A stretch of DNA of 64,000 nucleotides from Bacteroidales bacterium. Lineage in GTDB: Bacteria > Bacteroidota > Bacteroidia > Bacteroidales > VadinHA17. The notes under the pieces are model-generated. The model saw nothing but the letters and a program-made list of their open reading frames with translations. It was not told where the DNA came from and did no database searches. Each line of letters starts with the position of its first letter. Within the stretch, counting starts at the first letter, position 1. Shown one piece after another: positions 56,365 through 64,000 of the stretch. The stretch is taken from contig JAGNKY010000003.1 of the NCBI GenBank assembly GCA_017999895.1, positions 124,001 through 188,000 of the forward strand. The letters run 5' to 3'. The position numbers were made by a program, and so were the translations under genes.

Positions 56365-56892
56365 ATGTCTATTAATAAAGTAATTCTGGTTGGAAATGTC
56401 GGAAAAGACCCTGTGATAAGATATTTTGATAAAGGAGTTGCAAAAGCTACATTTCCGCTTGCAACAAGTGAGACTTACAGAAATCAGAAAGGAGAAAGAG
56501 TAACAAATACCGAATGGCACAATATTGTATTATGGAGGTCGCTCGCGGAAGTGGCTGAAAAGAGCGTCAAAAAAGGAACGCAACTTTACATTTCTGGTAA
56601 AATTAAAACAAGGTCTTATATTGATAAGGACGGAAACAATAAGTATATCACTGAAATACTTGCCGACACGATGTTCGTTCTTGACCGTAAGCAAGGCACA
56701 TCGATCAGTAATGAAGCTAATGATAGCATTCAGGAAAATGAAGGTTATAAACCTCTTGAAAATGGCAATCATTCATCATATTACAATAGTTCCGGCAAAA
56801 AGCCGGATACATTTAATGAACCGGATAAAATGAATTATCCTTTTGATGAAGAGCCAATTCAGCCAATGCCTGAGGATGATCTTCCTTTCTGA
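56365..56892 (+). CDS. ssb: Single-stranded DNA-binding protein
   Basis: 175 residues: OB fold (SINKVILVGNVGKDPVIRYF, NTEWHNIVLWRSLAE, LYISGKIKTRSY), a Ser/Asn-rich linker, and the acidic tail ending MPEDDLPF, which recruits partner proteins. It is followed by gldE 21 bases later. Confidence 0.96.
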   Translation: MSINKVILVGNVGKDPVIRYFDKGVAKATFPLATSETYRNQKGERVTNTEWHNIVLWRSLAEVAEKSVKKGTQLYISGKIKTRSYIDKDGNNKYITEILADTMFVLDRKQGTSISNEANDSIQENEGYKPLENGNHSSYYNSSGKKPDTFNEPDKMNYPFDEEPIQPMPEDDLPF

Positions 56893-56913
56893 TTAAAACA
56901 AAATGCATATCTC

Positions 56914-58257
56914 TTGATAGCTGCTGACAGTTATGTAAATATTATTTTAACTACAGGAGTTAAAATACTACCTCCTGATATTTCTGTAATTACTGGAATT
57001 ATTATTCTCATTTTTCTTCTTGTACTATCAGCATTGATGTCGGGTTCGGAATTGGCTTTTTTCTCACTCAGCCCTGAAGATATTAAGAATATAAAGAAAG
57101 AAAAAAGCAAAAGAGCAAGTGCTGTTCTCTCCTTATACGGTGAGCCTGAAAAGTTGCTCAGTACAATTATTGTCGGCAATAATCTTATTAATGTAGCTAT
57201 AACTATTCTTTCAGCCTTTCTGAGCAGACAGATTTTCGAATTTGGAGGCTCGCAGTTGACAAGGTTTATAATTGAAGTTGTTGTAATTACATTTCTTATT
57301 ATTCTCTTCGGCGATATTATTCCGAAAGTATATGCCACCAGAAATCATCTGGCTGTAGTCTATTCTATGGCTTTTCCTCTTCTCACATTGGAAAAGATTT
57401 TCAAGCCTGTTACATCTATACTTATGCTTTCGACAAGGATAGTCAAAAACAGAAAATTACAAAATAAACAAAACATTAGTATTGGCGACTTATCGGATGC
57501 ACTTGAGCTTACTTCCGGGGAACTTGAGGAAGAAGAAAAAATTCTTAAAGGAATAGTAAATTTCGGAAATATTCCAGCTAATGCTATTATGTGTCCGAGA
57601 GTCGATGTAACAGCAATCGATATAAAATCGGGGTTCAATAAAGTAATTGATGTAATTGTGAAATCCGGATTCTCAAGAATACCTGTCTATGCCGGCTCAT
57701 TTGACAACGTAGTTGGAATACTCTATGCCAAAGATATACTACCTTACATCGGTAATCCAGATTCATTCAAATGGCAGCATCTTATAAGGCCGCCATACTT
57801 TGTACCGGAAACAAAAAAGATTAATGAACTTCTTAAGGAATTCCAGGTAAGAAAAATACACATGGCAATAGTAATTGATGAATATGGAGGAACATCGGGC
57901 ATTGTCACACTCGAGGATATTCTGGAAGAAATCGTTGGAGATATTATTGATGAAAGCGATGAAGAAGTCTCACTTTACGAAAAAGTTGATAACAATACAT
58001 ATATTTTCGACGGCAAAGTATTACTTAACGATTTCTATAAAATTCTTAATATTGACGGAGATCCCTTTAAGGATGTAAGAGGAGATTCTGAAACACTTGC
58101 AGGTCTTTTGCTCGAACTTACAGGTAAAATGCCTGAAGAAATTAAAACTGCTGAATACAATGCATTTAAATTTATAGTTGAATCGGCCGATAAAAGACGA
58201 ATAAAAAAGATAAGAGTAATCATAAACGAGAAAGATGAAGAGAGCCAGAAATTATGA
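56914..58257 (+). CDS. gldE: Gliding motility-associated protein GldE (CorC/HlyC family)
   Basis: 447 residues starting at a TTG (no ATG occurs before the first helix). A DUF21 membrane region of about four helices (LSALMSGSELAFFSLS) precedes a CBS pair (AIMCPRVDVTAID ... MAIVIDEYGGTSGIVTLEDILEEIVGDIIDE, landmark DEYGGTSGIVTLED) and a CorC/HlyC C-terminal domain. Adjacency to gldD is diagnostic of GldE. The family is linked to metal ions; GldE supports gliding and T9SS function. Confidence 0.92.
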   Translation: MIAADSYVNIILTTGVKILPPDISVITGIIILIFLLVLSALMSGSELAFFSLSPEDIKNIKKEKSKRASAVLSLYGEPEKLLSTIIVGNNLINVAITILSAFLSRQIFEFGGSQLTRFIIEVVVITFLIILFGDIIPKVYATRNHLAVVYSMAFPLLTLEKIFKPVTSILMLSTRIVKNRKLQNKQNISIGDLSDALELTSGELEEEEKILKGIVNFGNIPANAIMCPRVDVTAIDIKSGFNKVIDVIVKSGFSRIPVYAGSFDNVVGILYAKDILPYIGNPDSFKWQHLIRPPYFVPETKKINELLKEFQVRKIHMAIVIDEYGGTSGIVTLEDILEEIVGDIIDESDEEVSLYEKVDNNTYIFDGKVLLNDFYKILNIDGDPFKDVRGDSETLAGLLLELTGKMPEEIKTAEYNAFKFIVESADKRRIKKIRVIINEKDEESQKL

Positions 58258-58825
58258 ACTACTATCAACTATGTTAATCCTTTTGCTGCTTTTTTCATGC
58301 AGAGAAAAGAGTATTCCCAGGCCCAGGAGTTATTTCAGGATCGAATTCCCTGAGAAACAATATACTTATTTTGACACTATCTGTCCTTTTACATTTGAAT
58401 ATCCGGCTTACGGTAAAATATCATACGATATAAACGGAAAGGTTGAGCCCTGCTGGTTCAATCTCGAATTCCCGCAGTACAAAGCGACCATACATTTCAG
58501 CTATAAGCAAATCAATGGCAATTTGGCTGTAATTCTCAAAGAATCGAACGAATACGTTTACACTCATACTATAAAGGCCGATGCAATAACCGAACAACCA
58601 TGGTTTAATAAAGAAAAAAAAGTATATGGCATTCTTTACGATATAAAGGGTAACACTGCGTCCTCGGTACAATTCTTTCTTACCGACAGTACAAAGCATT
58701 TCCTGCGAGGTGCACTTTATTTCTATGTTCAGACAAGGGAAGATTCACTTGCACCTGTGATAAGCTTCTTCAGGGAAGACATTGTTCATCTCATCGAATC
58801 GTTCCAATGGAAATCTGAAGGATAA
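58235..58825 (+). CDS. gldD: Gliding motility lipoprotein GldD
   Basis: 196 residues with lipobox LLLFSC, then PRPRSYFRIEFPEKQYTYFD, FTFEYPAYGKI and FFLTDSTKHFLRGALYFY, characteristic of GldD. It overlaps gldE by 23 bases. In Flavobacterium it is needed for gliding and T9SS; non-gliding Bacteroidota keep it as well. Confidence 0.93.
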   Translation: MKRARNYELLSTMLILLLLFSCREKSIPRPRSYFRIEFPEKQYTYFDTICPFTFEYPAYGKISYDINGKVEPCWFNLEFPQYKATIHFSYKQINGNLAVILKESNEYVYTHTIKADAITEQPWFNKEKKVYGILYDIKGNTASSVQFFLTDSTKHFLRGALYFYVQTREDSLAPVISFFREDIVHLIESFQWKSEG

Positions 58826-58836
58826 AAAAGTAATAT

Positions 58837-59478
58837 ATGGGCTGTATAACCAAACATTATCTGAACGAATATTCTGTGCTTGGCGTATGGAAGATTGAAG
58901 AAGATATCAATAATCTTCTGAGTATGGTTGAACTTAGCAGGGAAGACATGAAGAGATTCCGCGAGTTCAGAAGCAATTCGAGGAAACTTGAATTTCTGAG
59001 CGTAAGAGCTCTTCTGGCAGAACTCATTGGAAAAGAAGCACGTATAGTTTACAACAAAAACAACAAACCTTTTATAAAAGACGGAAGTCATTTTATAAGC
59101 ATCTCGCATTCATACCGCCTTACTTCAATACTTCTCAGTACAAATGAACAAGTTGGAATTGACCTTGAATATATGAATGCAAATATTTCGGCATTTATGT
59201 CGAAGTTTATAAACAAAAAGGAAAAAATAACAAAAGACGCCGATCTTATTAAATATCATCTTTATATTCACTGGTGTGCTAAAGAGGCATTATATAAAAT
59301 ATGCGACAAAGAGGGTATCAGTCTGCAGAATAATATAACGATACAACCGTTCAAATTGAAAGATTCAGGAGAGATAAAGGGAAGAGTGCACACTGATAAA
59401 ATAAACATGTTATTCGACCTGTTTTATACTAAATACGATAATTATGCCATAGTCTGGACAAAAAAGAAGATTCTATGA
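58837..59478 (+). CDS. 4'-phosphopantetheinyl transferase superfamily protein
   Basis: 213 residues with the Sfp-type motifs VGIDLEYM (Mg-binding Asp and Glu) and IHWCAKEALYK, plus FLSVRALLAELIG. It transfers phosphopantetheine from CoA to carrier proteins. It sits 11 bases behind gldD and overlaps the next gene by four bases. Confidence 0.9.
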   Translation: MGCITKHYLNEYSVLGVWKIEEDINNLLSMVELSREDMKRFREFRSNSRKLEFLSVRALLAELIGKEARIVYNKNNKPFIKDGSHFISISHSYRLTSILLSTNEQVGIDLEYMNANISAFMSKFINKKEKITKDADLIKYHLYIHWCAKEALYKICDKEGISLQNNITIQPFKLKDSGEIKGRVHTDKINMLFDLFYTKYDNYAIVWTKKKIL

Positions 59479-60209
59479 TACCGGATTTAGTTCCATTCGA
59501 AAAATCAGTTGCGCTTCTTCTCGATCCTGATAAAGCAAGCGGAAAGGTTTTCGAAAATATAATCGAAATTGCAGTAAGCTTTAAAGCCGATTATATACTT
59601 ACCGGCGGAAGTATAACTTTTAATAAAATTGATTATTTCATCAATTGCATAAAAAATAGATGTACTATACCGGTGATTCTTTTCCCTGGCAGTCTTCTTC
59701 AGTTAACCACAAAAGCCGACGGCATTTATTTTCTTTCGCTAATTTCAGGCCGCAATCCGGAACTGCTTATTGGAAATCATGTTATTGCTGCACCTTATCT
59801 TAGAGAAATAAAAGACCGTGTAGTTCCAGTCGGCTACATGCTTATCAGTTGTGGGTCAAGGACGTCGGTAGAATACATGAGTCAGACCGAACCAATACCA
59901 CCCGATAAAACCGATATAATTATTGCAACTGCTCTCGCAGGAGAAATGCTTGGAATGAAGATGGTTTATCTCGAAGGGGGCAGCGGAGCAAAGTCGCCTG
60001 TACCTGCCAGTGTAATCAGAGCTGTTAAAGAAAATGTTTCAATTCCTGTTATTGTCGGCGGTGGATTGAAGAACGTAAAACACGTGCAGGATGCATTCGA
60101 ATCGGGTGCCGATATGATCGTTATTGGAAATGGATGTGAAAAGAGGCCTGCCCTTCTTGCTGAAGCCTGCAAAGTAAGAGATTTATTCAGAACCGGAACC
60201 ACTATCTGA
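59475..60209 (+). CDS. Geranylgeranylglyceryl phosphate synthase family
   Basis: 244 residues, TIM barrel with SVALLLDPDKAS, YILTGGSIT, VILFPGSLLQLT, YLISCGSRTSVEYM, MVYLEGGSGAKSPV, VIVGGGLKNVKHVQ and DMIVIGNGCE. It forms the ether bond between glycerol 1-phosphate and a polyprenyl diphosphate. Archaea use it for membrane lipids; Bacteroidota have group II members. Its stop overlaps the opposite phosphatase gene by 8 bases. Confidence 0.92.
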   Translation: MIPDLVPFEKSVALLLDPDKASGKVFENIIEIAVSFKADYILTGGSITFNKIDYFINCIKNRCTIPVILFPGSLLQLTTKADGIYFLSLISGRNPELLIGNHVIAAPYLREIKDRVVPVGYMLISCGSRTSVEYMSQTEPIPPDKTDIIIATALAGEMLGMKMVYLEGGSGAKSPVPASVIRAVKENVSIPVIVGGGLKNVKHVQDAFESGADMIVIGNGCEKRPALLAEACKVRDLFRTGTTI

Positions 60210-61866
60210 GCAATTCATTAGCCGGTTCGCCTGTGCACGTGTTTGGAACCGGAATGCCGCACATAACTGATAACGTAGGTGCAATGTCCGTCATGTTAAC
60301 TCTGCGGTTTACAGTTGCTCTGTTAACAGTCCAACCGTACCATATCAAAGGAACATGAGTATCATAATTATATGGAGATTTATGGCCGGTAACAGCGTAT
60401 TCGCTTGCTTCAACCCATCCGGGGTTAAGGATAATTAGGACATCACCGGAACGTTGAGGAACAAAATTGTTATCAGCCATGTGCAGGCGGCCGTTTACGA
60501 AATCGGCAGTTTCAAAAATCGACAACGGATAGGCTGCCGCCACGCCACTGTTCTGAACCATGAACCTTGCCACTCTCTTTTGAATCTCCTCTAACGATAT
60601 TCTGGCATCTTCAATTAATATCCGATTGAGATAAACCTGGTTATCGAAATATCCTTTTATCCAATCGCCCTGGCCATATATGGCATTTAAATAAATCCTC
60701 AAAAGTTGTAATGCCTGAGTGTGTATGAAATACCCTGCAGGAATTCTATTAGCTTCGAGCAAGGCAGGCGTTTCCGAAACACCATGAGAAGCAGTAAAAC
60801 AAATAAGTACGTTCTTTTTTTCGATTTTTTCTAAAAGAAAGCCCAGAATTTCTGCTATATCGGCATCGAGCCTTAGAAGAGCATCTGCAGCTTCAACCGA
60901 TGAAGGTCCGAATCTGTGCCCAATATTATCTGTAGCCGAAAAACATATTGAAATAAAATCTGTAATATTATCATTTCCAAGGCCTTCTTCTTTAATTAGC
61001 TTCAAAGCAAAATCCTTAGTATAGCTGTTACCAAATGGCGTATCAGCCAGAAGTGAATAATCCTTTTTAATTCCTGATACTCCTTTTGAATGCATCTTTT
61101 TCAGGTCATAGGGAAACCATGATATCCCATTAAATCCTGCCTCATATTTATTTGAATCCGGAGAACAATCGCTGTATTCCTCTATCTTCTTAAGAGGCTG
61201 CCATATCTTTTCGAGATAAGAATCTGCGATTCTCATTGCATTGAAATCATTTACCCAGGCCGGCAGGTCTTTCATATAATAAGAGCTCGACATCCATGTT
61301 CCGGTATTACTATCGAACCAGAAAACTCCGTTTGCAGTATGGCCCGCGGAAAGTATAGCCGAGCTTTCCTTTAGCCCAACCGAATATATTTTAGCTTTAC
61401 CTTTTGTAGCAAGAAAAAGTTCATCTGAAAATGTTGATGCCATAAGATTGACAGGAGAATGAAGCCCCGATTCATAAGAACCGCCCACTGGATTAACTCC
61501 TTTATCGGCGGTACAGTAAATAATTTCATTCTTCAGAGGAACCTGCCAGTAGTCTGAAGTGATGCCATGAGCCGAAGGTTCCGCACCAGTTGCAATAGTA
61601 GCATGGCCAGGGGCCGACTGAGTGTGAATGTAATTAAAAAAAGCATTATTGAAACATGTGCCTTCATTTATCATCATCCGTAAACCCTTATCCGAAAACC
61701 TGTTCTTCATCTTCTCGATCTGGTCAAATCTTAACTGCTCAACTATTATTTGTACTATTAGCCTGGGTTTATCAGGAGGAATATACACTCTTTGACCTGA
61801 TAACGAAAAGGTTAACAAAAACAACTGCACTGTCGATGCCAGAATCAATAGCTTTTTTCTGCTCAT
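60202..61866 (-). CDS. PafA/NPP-like alkaline phosphatase family protein with altered active site
   Basis: 554 residues with signal peptide (to LSGQ, 25). The overall pattern is that of PafA: VEQLRFD, HTQSAPGHATIATGAEPSAHGI, DNIGHRFG (Asp313, His317), TASHG and YDTHVPLIWYG (His504). But Glu43 stands where an Asp metal ligand is expected, Ser84 replaces the nucleophile Thr, Ser360 replaces a second Asp ligand, and KES (166-168) replaces the Lys-x-Arg pair. It may have changed activity or none. A strong promoter lies at 61980-62009. Confidence 0.8.
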   Translation of the reverse strand: MSRKKLLILASTVQLFLLTFSLSGQRVYIPPDKPRLIVQIIVEQLRFDQIEKMKNRFSDKGLRMMINEGTCFNNAFFNYIHTQSAPGHATIATGAEPSAHGITSDYWQVPLKNEIIYCTADKGVNPVGGSYESGLHSPVNLMASTFSDELFLATKGKAKIYSVGLKESSAILSAGHTANGVFWFDSNTGTWMSSSYYMKDLPAWVNDFNAMRIADSYLEKIWQPLKKIEEYSDCSPDSNKYEAGFNGISWFPYDLKKMHSKGVSGIKKDYSLLADTPFGNSYTKDFALKLIKEEGLGNDNITDFISICFSATDNIGHRFGPSSVEAADALLRLDADIAEILGFLLEKIEKKNVLICFTASHGVSETPALLEANRIPAGYFIHTQALQLLRIYLNAIYGQGDWIKGYFDNQVYLNRILIEDARISLEEIQKRVARFMVQNSGVAAAYPLSIFETADFVNGRLHMADNNFVPQRSGDVLIILNPGWVEASEYAVTGHKSPYNYDTHVPLIWYGWTVNRATVNRRVNMTDIAPTLSVMCGIPVPNTCTGEPANELLR

Positions 61867-61979
61867 AAATAATCTCTCTTTTCTTTTTGAAAATTTATAT
61901 TATATGTGTCCAATTAACCGGTGGGATTCGATTTTGAAACCTCACTTTACCGAATTAAATTTCCTGACAGCCGGTGTTG

Positions 61980-62009
61980 CAAAAATATATGTTTTGGTTT
62001 CAGGGACAA
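61980..62009 (-). promoter_or_regulatory. Promoter TTG-N19-TATTTTTG for the PafA-like gene
   Basis: TTG at 62009 to 62007 and TATTTTTG at 61987 to 61980 are separated by 19 bases, a full consensus match. The leader is about 108 bases. It lies behind the M14 gene, so the phosphatase is independently transcribed. Confidence 0.6.
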
Positions 62010-62024
62010 GAAAAAAAACAAAAA

Positions 62025-63716
62025 TTAGAAATTCCTCGCCGGAACTACAAATCGGCTCTCGAATGAAATACCGCTTCTCTGAGATGTGAAAATAATAACA
62101 TAGACTCCGGCAGATAAACCTCTGACGTCAAGTATCACAGGCTTTTCGTTTGAAATAAATTCCATGACTTTTTTACCCTGAATATTTATAACGGTTACTC
62201 TTACCGCTCCTTCAAGATTATCGGGAAGTCTGCATTCTATAGTAAATGACGACGGATTGGGAAAAAGAAGTGGTTTTTCTATTTTTACAATAGAATTATC
62301 TGACTGTTTCATATACACAATCAGTTCGGTTTTTCGATTATCTGCCACATCTATATCCGTAATAATCGTATCGTTGTAACCTTTTGCAGTAAATAACAGA
62401 TTCCATGTTCCAGGATAGAGAAATCTGATAAAATTTCCGTTAGTTGTATCGGCATAAACATGAGAGCTATCCTTGTCGTGTTGGGGTATGTAGATTTTTG
62501 CAGGGACAGGTTTGCCAGAATCATAATCGAGCACTGTGCCATGTATCCCGTAGAGGGCATTTTTAATGTATTGGAGCAGCGACTGCCTGTTATACTGCCA
62601 TAGTGATTCGAGCTGTGATGCCGGAGTTTGTTTAGTATAGTCGAGTTCTATTGTAACCTCCCTGCCCTGTAGTTCCCAGGTAACAAAATCCTGCCGGCCA
62701 CCGTAAATCACATACCAATCCGACCCTCGTGTAACGCCGTTAATTTTAAAGGTCATATATCCCGATCCGGAATATGTATGCACAGTATCGGCATATTTTC
62801 TGCTTATATTATAAAACCAGTCATTATCGGCATGATATTTACTGTACCACCTGTCCCACGGGTAATTTACTACTTCGCTGCCGGCATGAAAATTAGCTGA
62901 AAGGACAAAATGATGCTGCCGCATAAATTTAATCATATCAACAGTCTCCTTTTGCTTAACAGGGTCGTCAACGACCGGATCAGGAAAATTTCTGTTCAGA
63001 TCATATCCGTTTGCATTAGCTCTGACCGGGTTTGAAATCACATCGCCCGATCTGTATGTTCCGTCGGGGTTTGCAAGGGGATTAATCCATATTTCGAGGT
63101 TGTCAACCATATTTTTTACCCCGGGATCAGTGTAATAGTTCTTCAGAAGATAATCGGCGAGCCTGAGCATCAATACAAAACCTCCAAGTTCGTCTCCGTG
63201 AATTGTCGAGGAAAAAAACACATCGGGTTCATCTTCATCAACTGATGCATTATCGGAAATCTTTAGTGCAAGAACCAGTTTGCCGCTTATGCTTGTGCCT
63301 ATTGTATCAAGTCTGCAGAGAGACGGATAATCCGACTGGAATTTTTGCATTATCGAGTCGTACTGGGGATACGTCGGGTAGCAGTTCCATTGCATTGCCT
63401 TGCTTACCGAGCCGGCCGAAATGACACCTTTGCCTTCGTCCCTCTGAATAATCTCATAATCGAATCTGCTGTCGAGAAACCATTTCAGAGTTACAGGAGA
63501 AAGTGTAATATATACACTTTTATTGCGAACACTTGTGACTGATACGTTTCTGGTTATTACGTCCATTGCCTGTCGGCCCGGATATGGGATAACAACTTCG
63601 GCCTGGCCGTATTTTTCTATCTCTTTCTTTAGTTTTTCGTCCCTGTCAGCCTGGGCTAAACAAACAAATGATGAAATTGTAAATAACAGAAACAATATAG
63701 AAGTAAGTTGTCTCAC
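62025..63716 (-). CDS. Secreted M14 zinc carboxypeptidase with T9SS type A tail
   Basis: 563 residues with a signal peptide (to CLAQA near 22). The M14 site is His173/Glu176 in IHGDELGG, His277 in NFHAGSEV and catalytic Glu357 in EVTIELDY; the substrate-binding Asn-Arg is in GYDLNRNFPDP. A carboxypeptidase-type regulatory beta domain follows (about 388-470), then a type A sorting domain (about 475-563: LLFPNPSSFTIEC, VINIQGKKV, GLSAGVYVIIF). It should be released or surface-bound through T9SS. It starts six bases behind ychF. Confidence 0.93.
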   Translation of the reverse strand: MRQLTSILFLLFTISSFVCLAQADRDEKLKKEIEKYGQAEVVIPYPGRQAMDVITRNVSVTSVRNKSVYITLSPVTLKWFLDSRFDYEIIQRDEGKGVISAGSVSKAMQWNCYPTYPQYDSIMQKFQSDYPSLCRLDTIGTSISGKLVLALKISDNASVDEDEPDVFFSSTIHGDELGGFVLMLRLADYLLKNYYTDPGVKNMVDNLEIWINPLANPDGTYRSGDVISNPVRANANGYDLNRNFPDPVVDDPVKQKETVDMIKFMRQHHFVLSANFHAGSEVVNYPWDRWYSKYHADNDWFYNISRKYADTVHTYSGSGYMTFKINGVTRGSDWYVIYGGRQDFVTWELQGREVTIELDYTKQTPASQLESLWQYNRQSLLQYIKNALYGIHGTVLDYDSGKPVPAKIYIPQHDKDSSHVYADTTNGNFIRFLYPGTWNLLFTAKGYNDTIITDIDVADNRKTELIVYMKQSDNSIVKIEKPLLFPNPSSFTIECRLPDNLEGAVRVTVINIQGKKVMEFISNEKPVILDVRGLSAGVYVIIFTSQRSGISFESRFVVPARNF

Positions 63717-63722
63717 GAAATA

Positions 63723-64000
63723 TTAAACGTTAAAACGGATATGAAGTATATCTCCGTCTTCAACGATATAGTTTTTTCCTTCGATATAGAATTTACCTGC
63801 TTCTCTGCATGCATGTTCCGAACCGAGTGTTACAAAATCTTTATATTTCATTACTTCAGCACGAATAAATCCTCTTTCGAGGTCACTATGTATAGTCCCG
63901 GCTGCCTGTTGTACATTCATTCCTTTTTTGATAGTCCATGCTCTGATTTCTTTTGGTCCAACAGTAAAGAATGTGAGCAGATTAAGCATTTTGTATGCGG
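63723..64000 (-). CDS. ychF: Redox-regulated ATPase YchF, C-terminal part
   Basis: About 92 codons are visible; the gene continues past the right edge. The segment AYKMLNLLTFFTVGPKEIRAWT, GMNVQQAAGTIHSDLERGFIRAEV and the end GDILHIRFNV are the TGS domain of YchF/Ola1 (landmarks FFTVGPKEIRAWT, HSDLERGFIRAE). The family binds ribosomes and hydrolyses ATP or GTP. Confidence 0.92.
   Translation of the reverse strand, partial: AYKMLNLLTFFTVGPKEIRAWTIKKGMNVQQAAGTIHSDLERGFIRAEVMKYKDFVTLGSEHACREAGKFYIEGKNYIVEDGDILHIRFNV

Noticed and set aside
1..64000. CRISPR arrays, tRNA or rRNA genes, insertion sequences, prophage
   Set aside because: Looked for and not seen; no regularly spaced long repeats, cloverleaf sequences or transposase motifs were recognised.

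Overview
The window reads as chromosome of a Bacteroidota bacterium, most likely of the Bacteroidales. The evidence is gene content: Na+-translocating NQR, futalosine-route menaquinone genes, type IX secretion (T9SS) parts and substrates, GldD/GldE, PorP/SprF, paired OmpH genes beside BamA, and a bacterial GGGP synthase. Several intergenic regions also carry the Bacteroidota promoter form TTG-N18-21-TAnnTTTG. No rRNA, tRNA, CRISPR array, transposase or prophage was seen. The likely lifestyle is anaerobic or microaerophilic with a menaquinone and sodium-based respiratory chain; this is inference.

Layout. 1-2552: a TonB-dependent receptor cut by the left edge. 2881-9715: a complete phosphate-starvation operon read leftwards (pstS-pstC-pstA-pstB-phoU-phoB-phoR), with three TTACA/TGTAA repeats at exact 11-base spacing in front of pstS; this block is visibly richer in G+C than the rest. 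10162-16715: a secreted alpha/beta hydrolase, a lone HsdR-N nuclease-like protein, holA-gmhB, yqgE, a PEPCK/HprK-like P-loop protein and a small Cys-containing membrane protein. 16722-23634: nqrABCDEF followed by apbE, the flavin transferase that matures NqrB and NqrC. 23790-29353: T9SS plug protein, FtsB/DivIC, an OmpH-like protein, then a PorP/SprF - PKD/type-B-sorting-domain - ECF sigma group. 29581-35548: proline dehydrogenase, a nitroreductase, mqnD-mqnB, folE, fabD and murI. 35679-43228: an envelope cluster (two ompH, bamA, uppS, two outer-membrane barrels, nadK, a CBS protein). 43324-49988: pdxJ, an exonuclease, manA, a YwqK-type lipoprotein, engB, prs, rplY and pth. 49990-56052: an M19 dipeptidase, a small T9SS substrate, a DsbD-like protein, RNase G, a 29-residue basic ribosomal-type protein and HU. 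56365-60209: ssb-gldE-gldD-PPTase-GGGPS. 60202-64000: a PafA-like phosphatase with altered active-site residues, an M14 carboxypeptidase with T9SS tail, and the end of ychF.

Most of the window is ordinary housekeeping. The most interesting unit is 26290-29353. There an ECF sigma factor sits next to a protein with an anti-sigma-like cytoplasmic head and one membrane helix, but whose outer part is two PKD domains and a T9SS type B sorting domain. A PorP/SprF protein, the usual partner of such sorting domains, follows. This could be a regulator that senses T9SS traffic; that role is a hypothesis.
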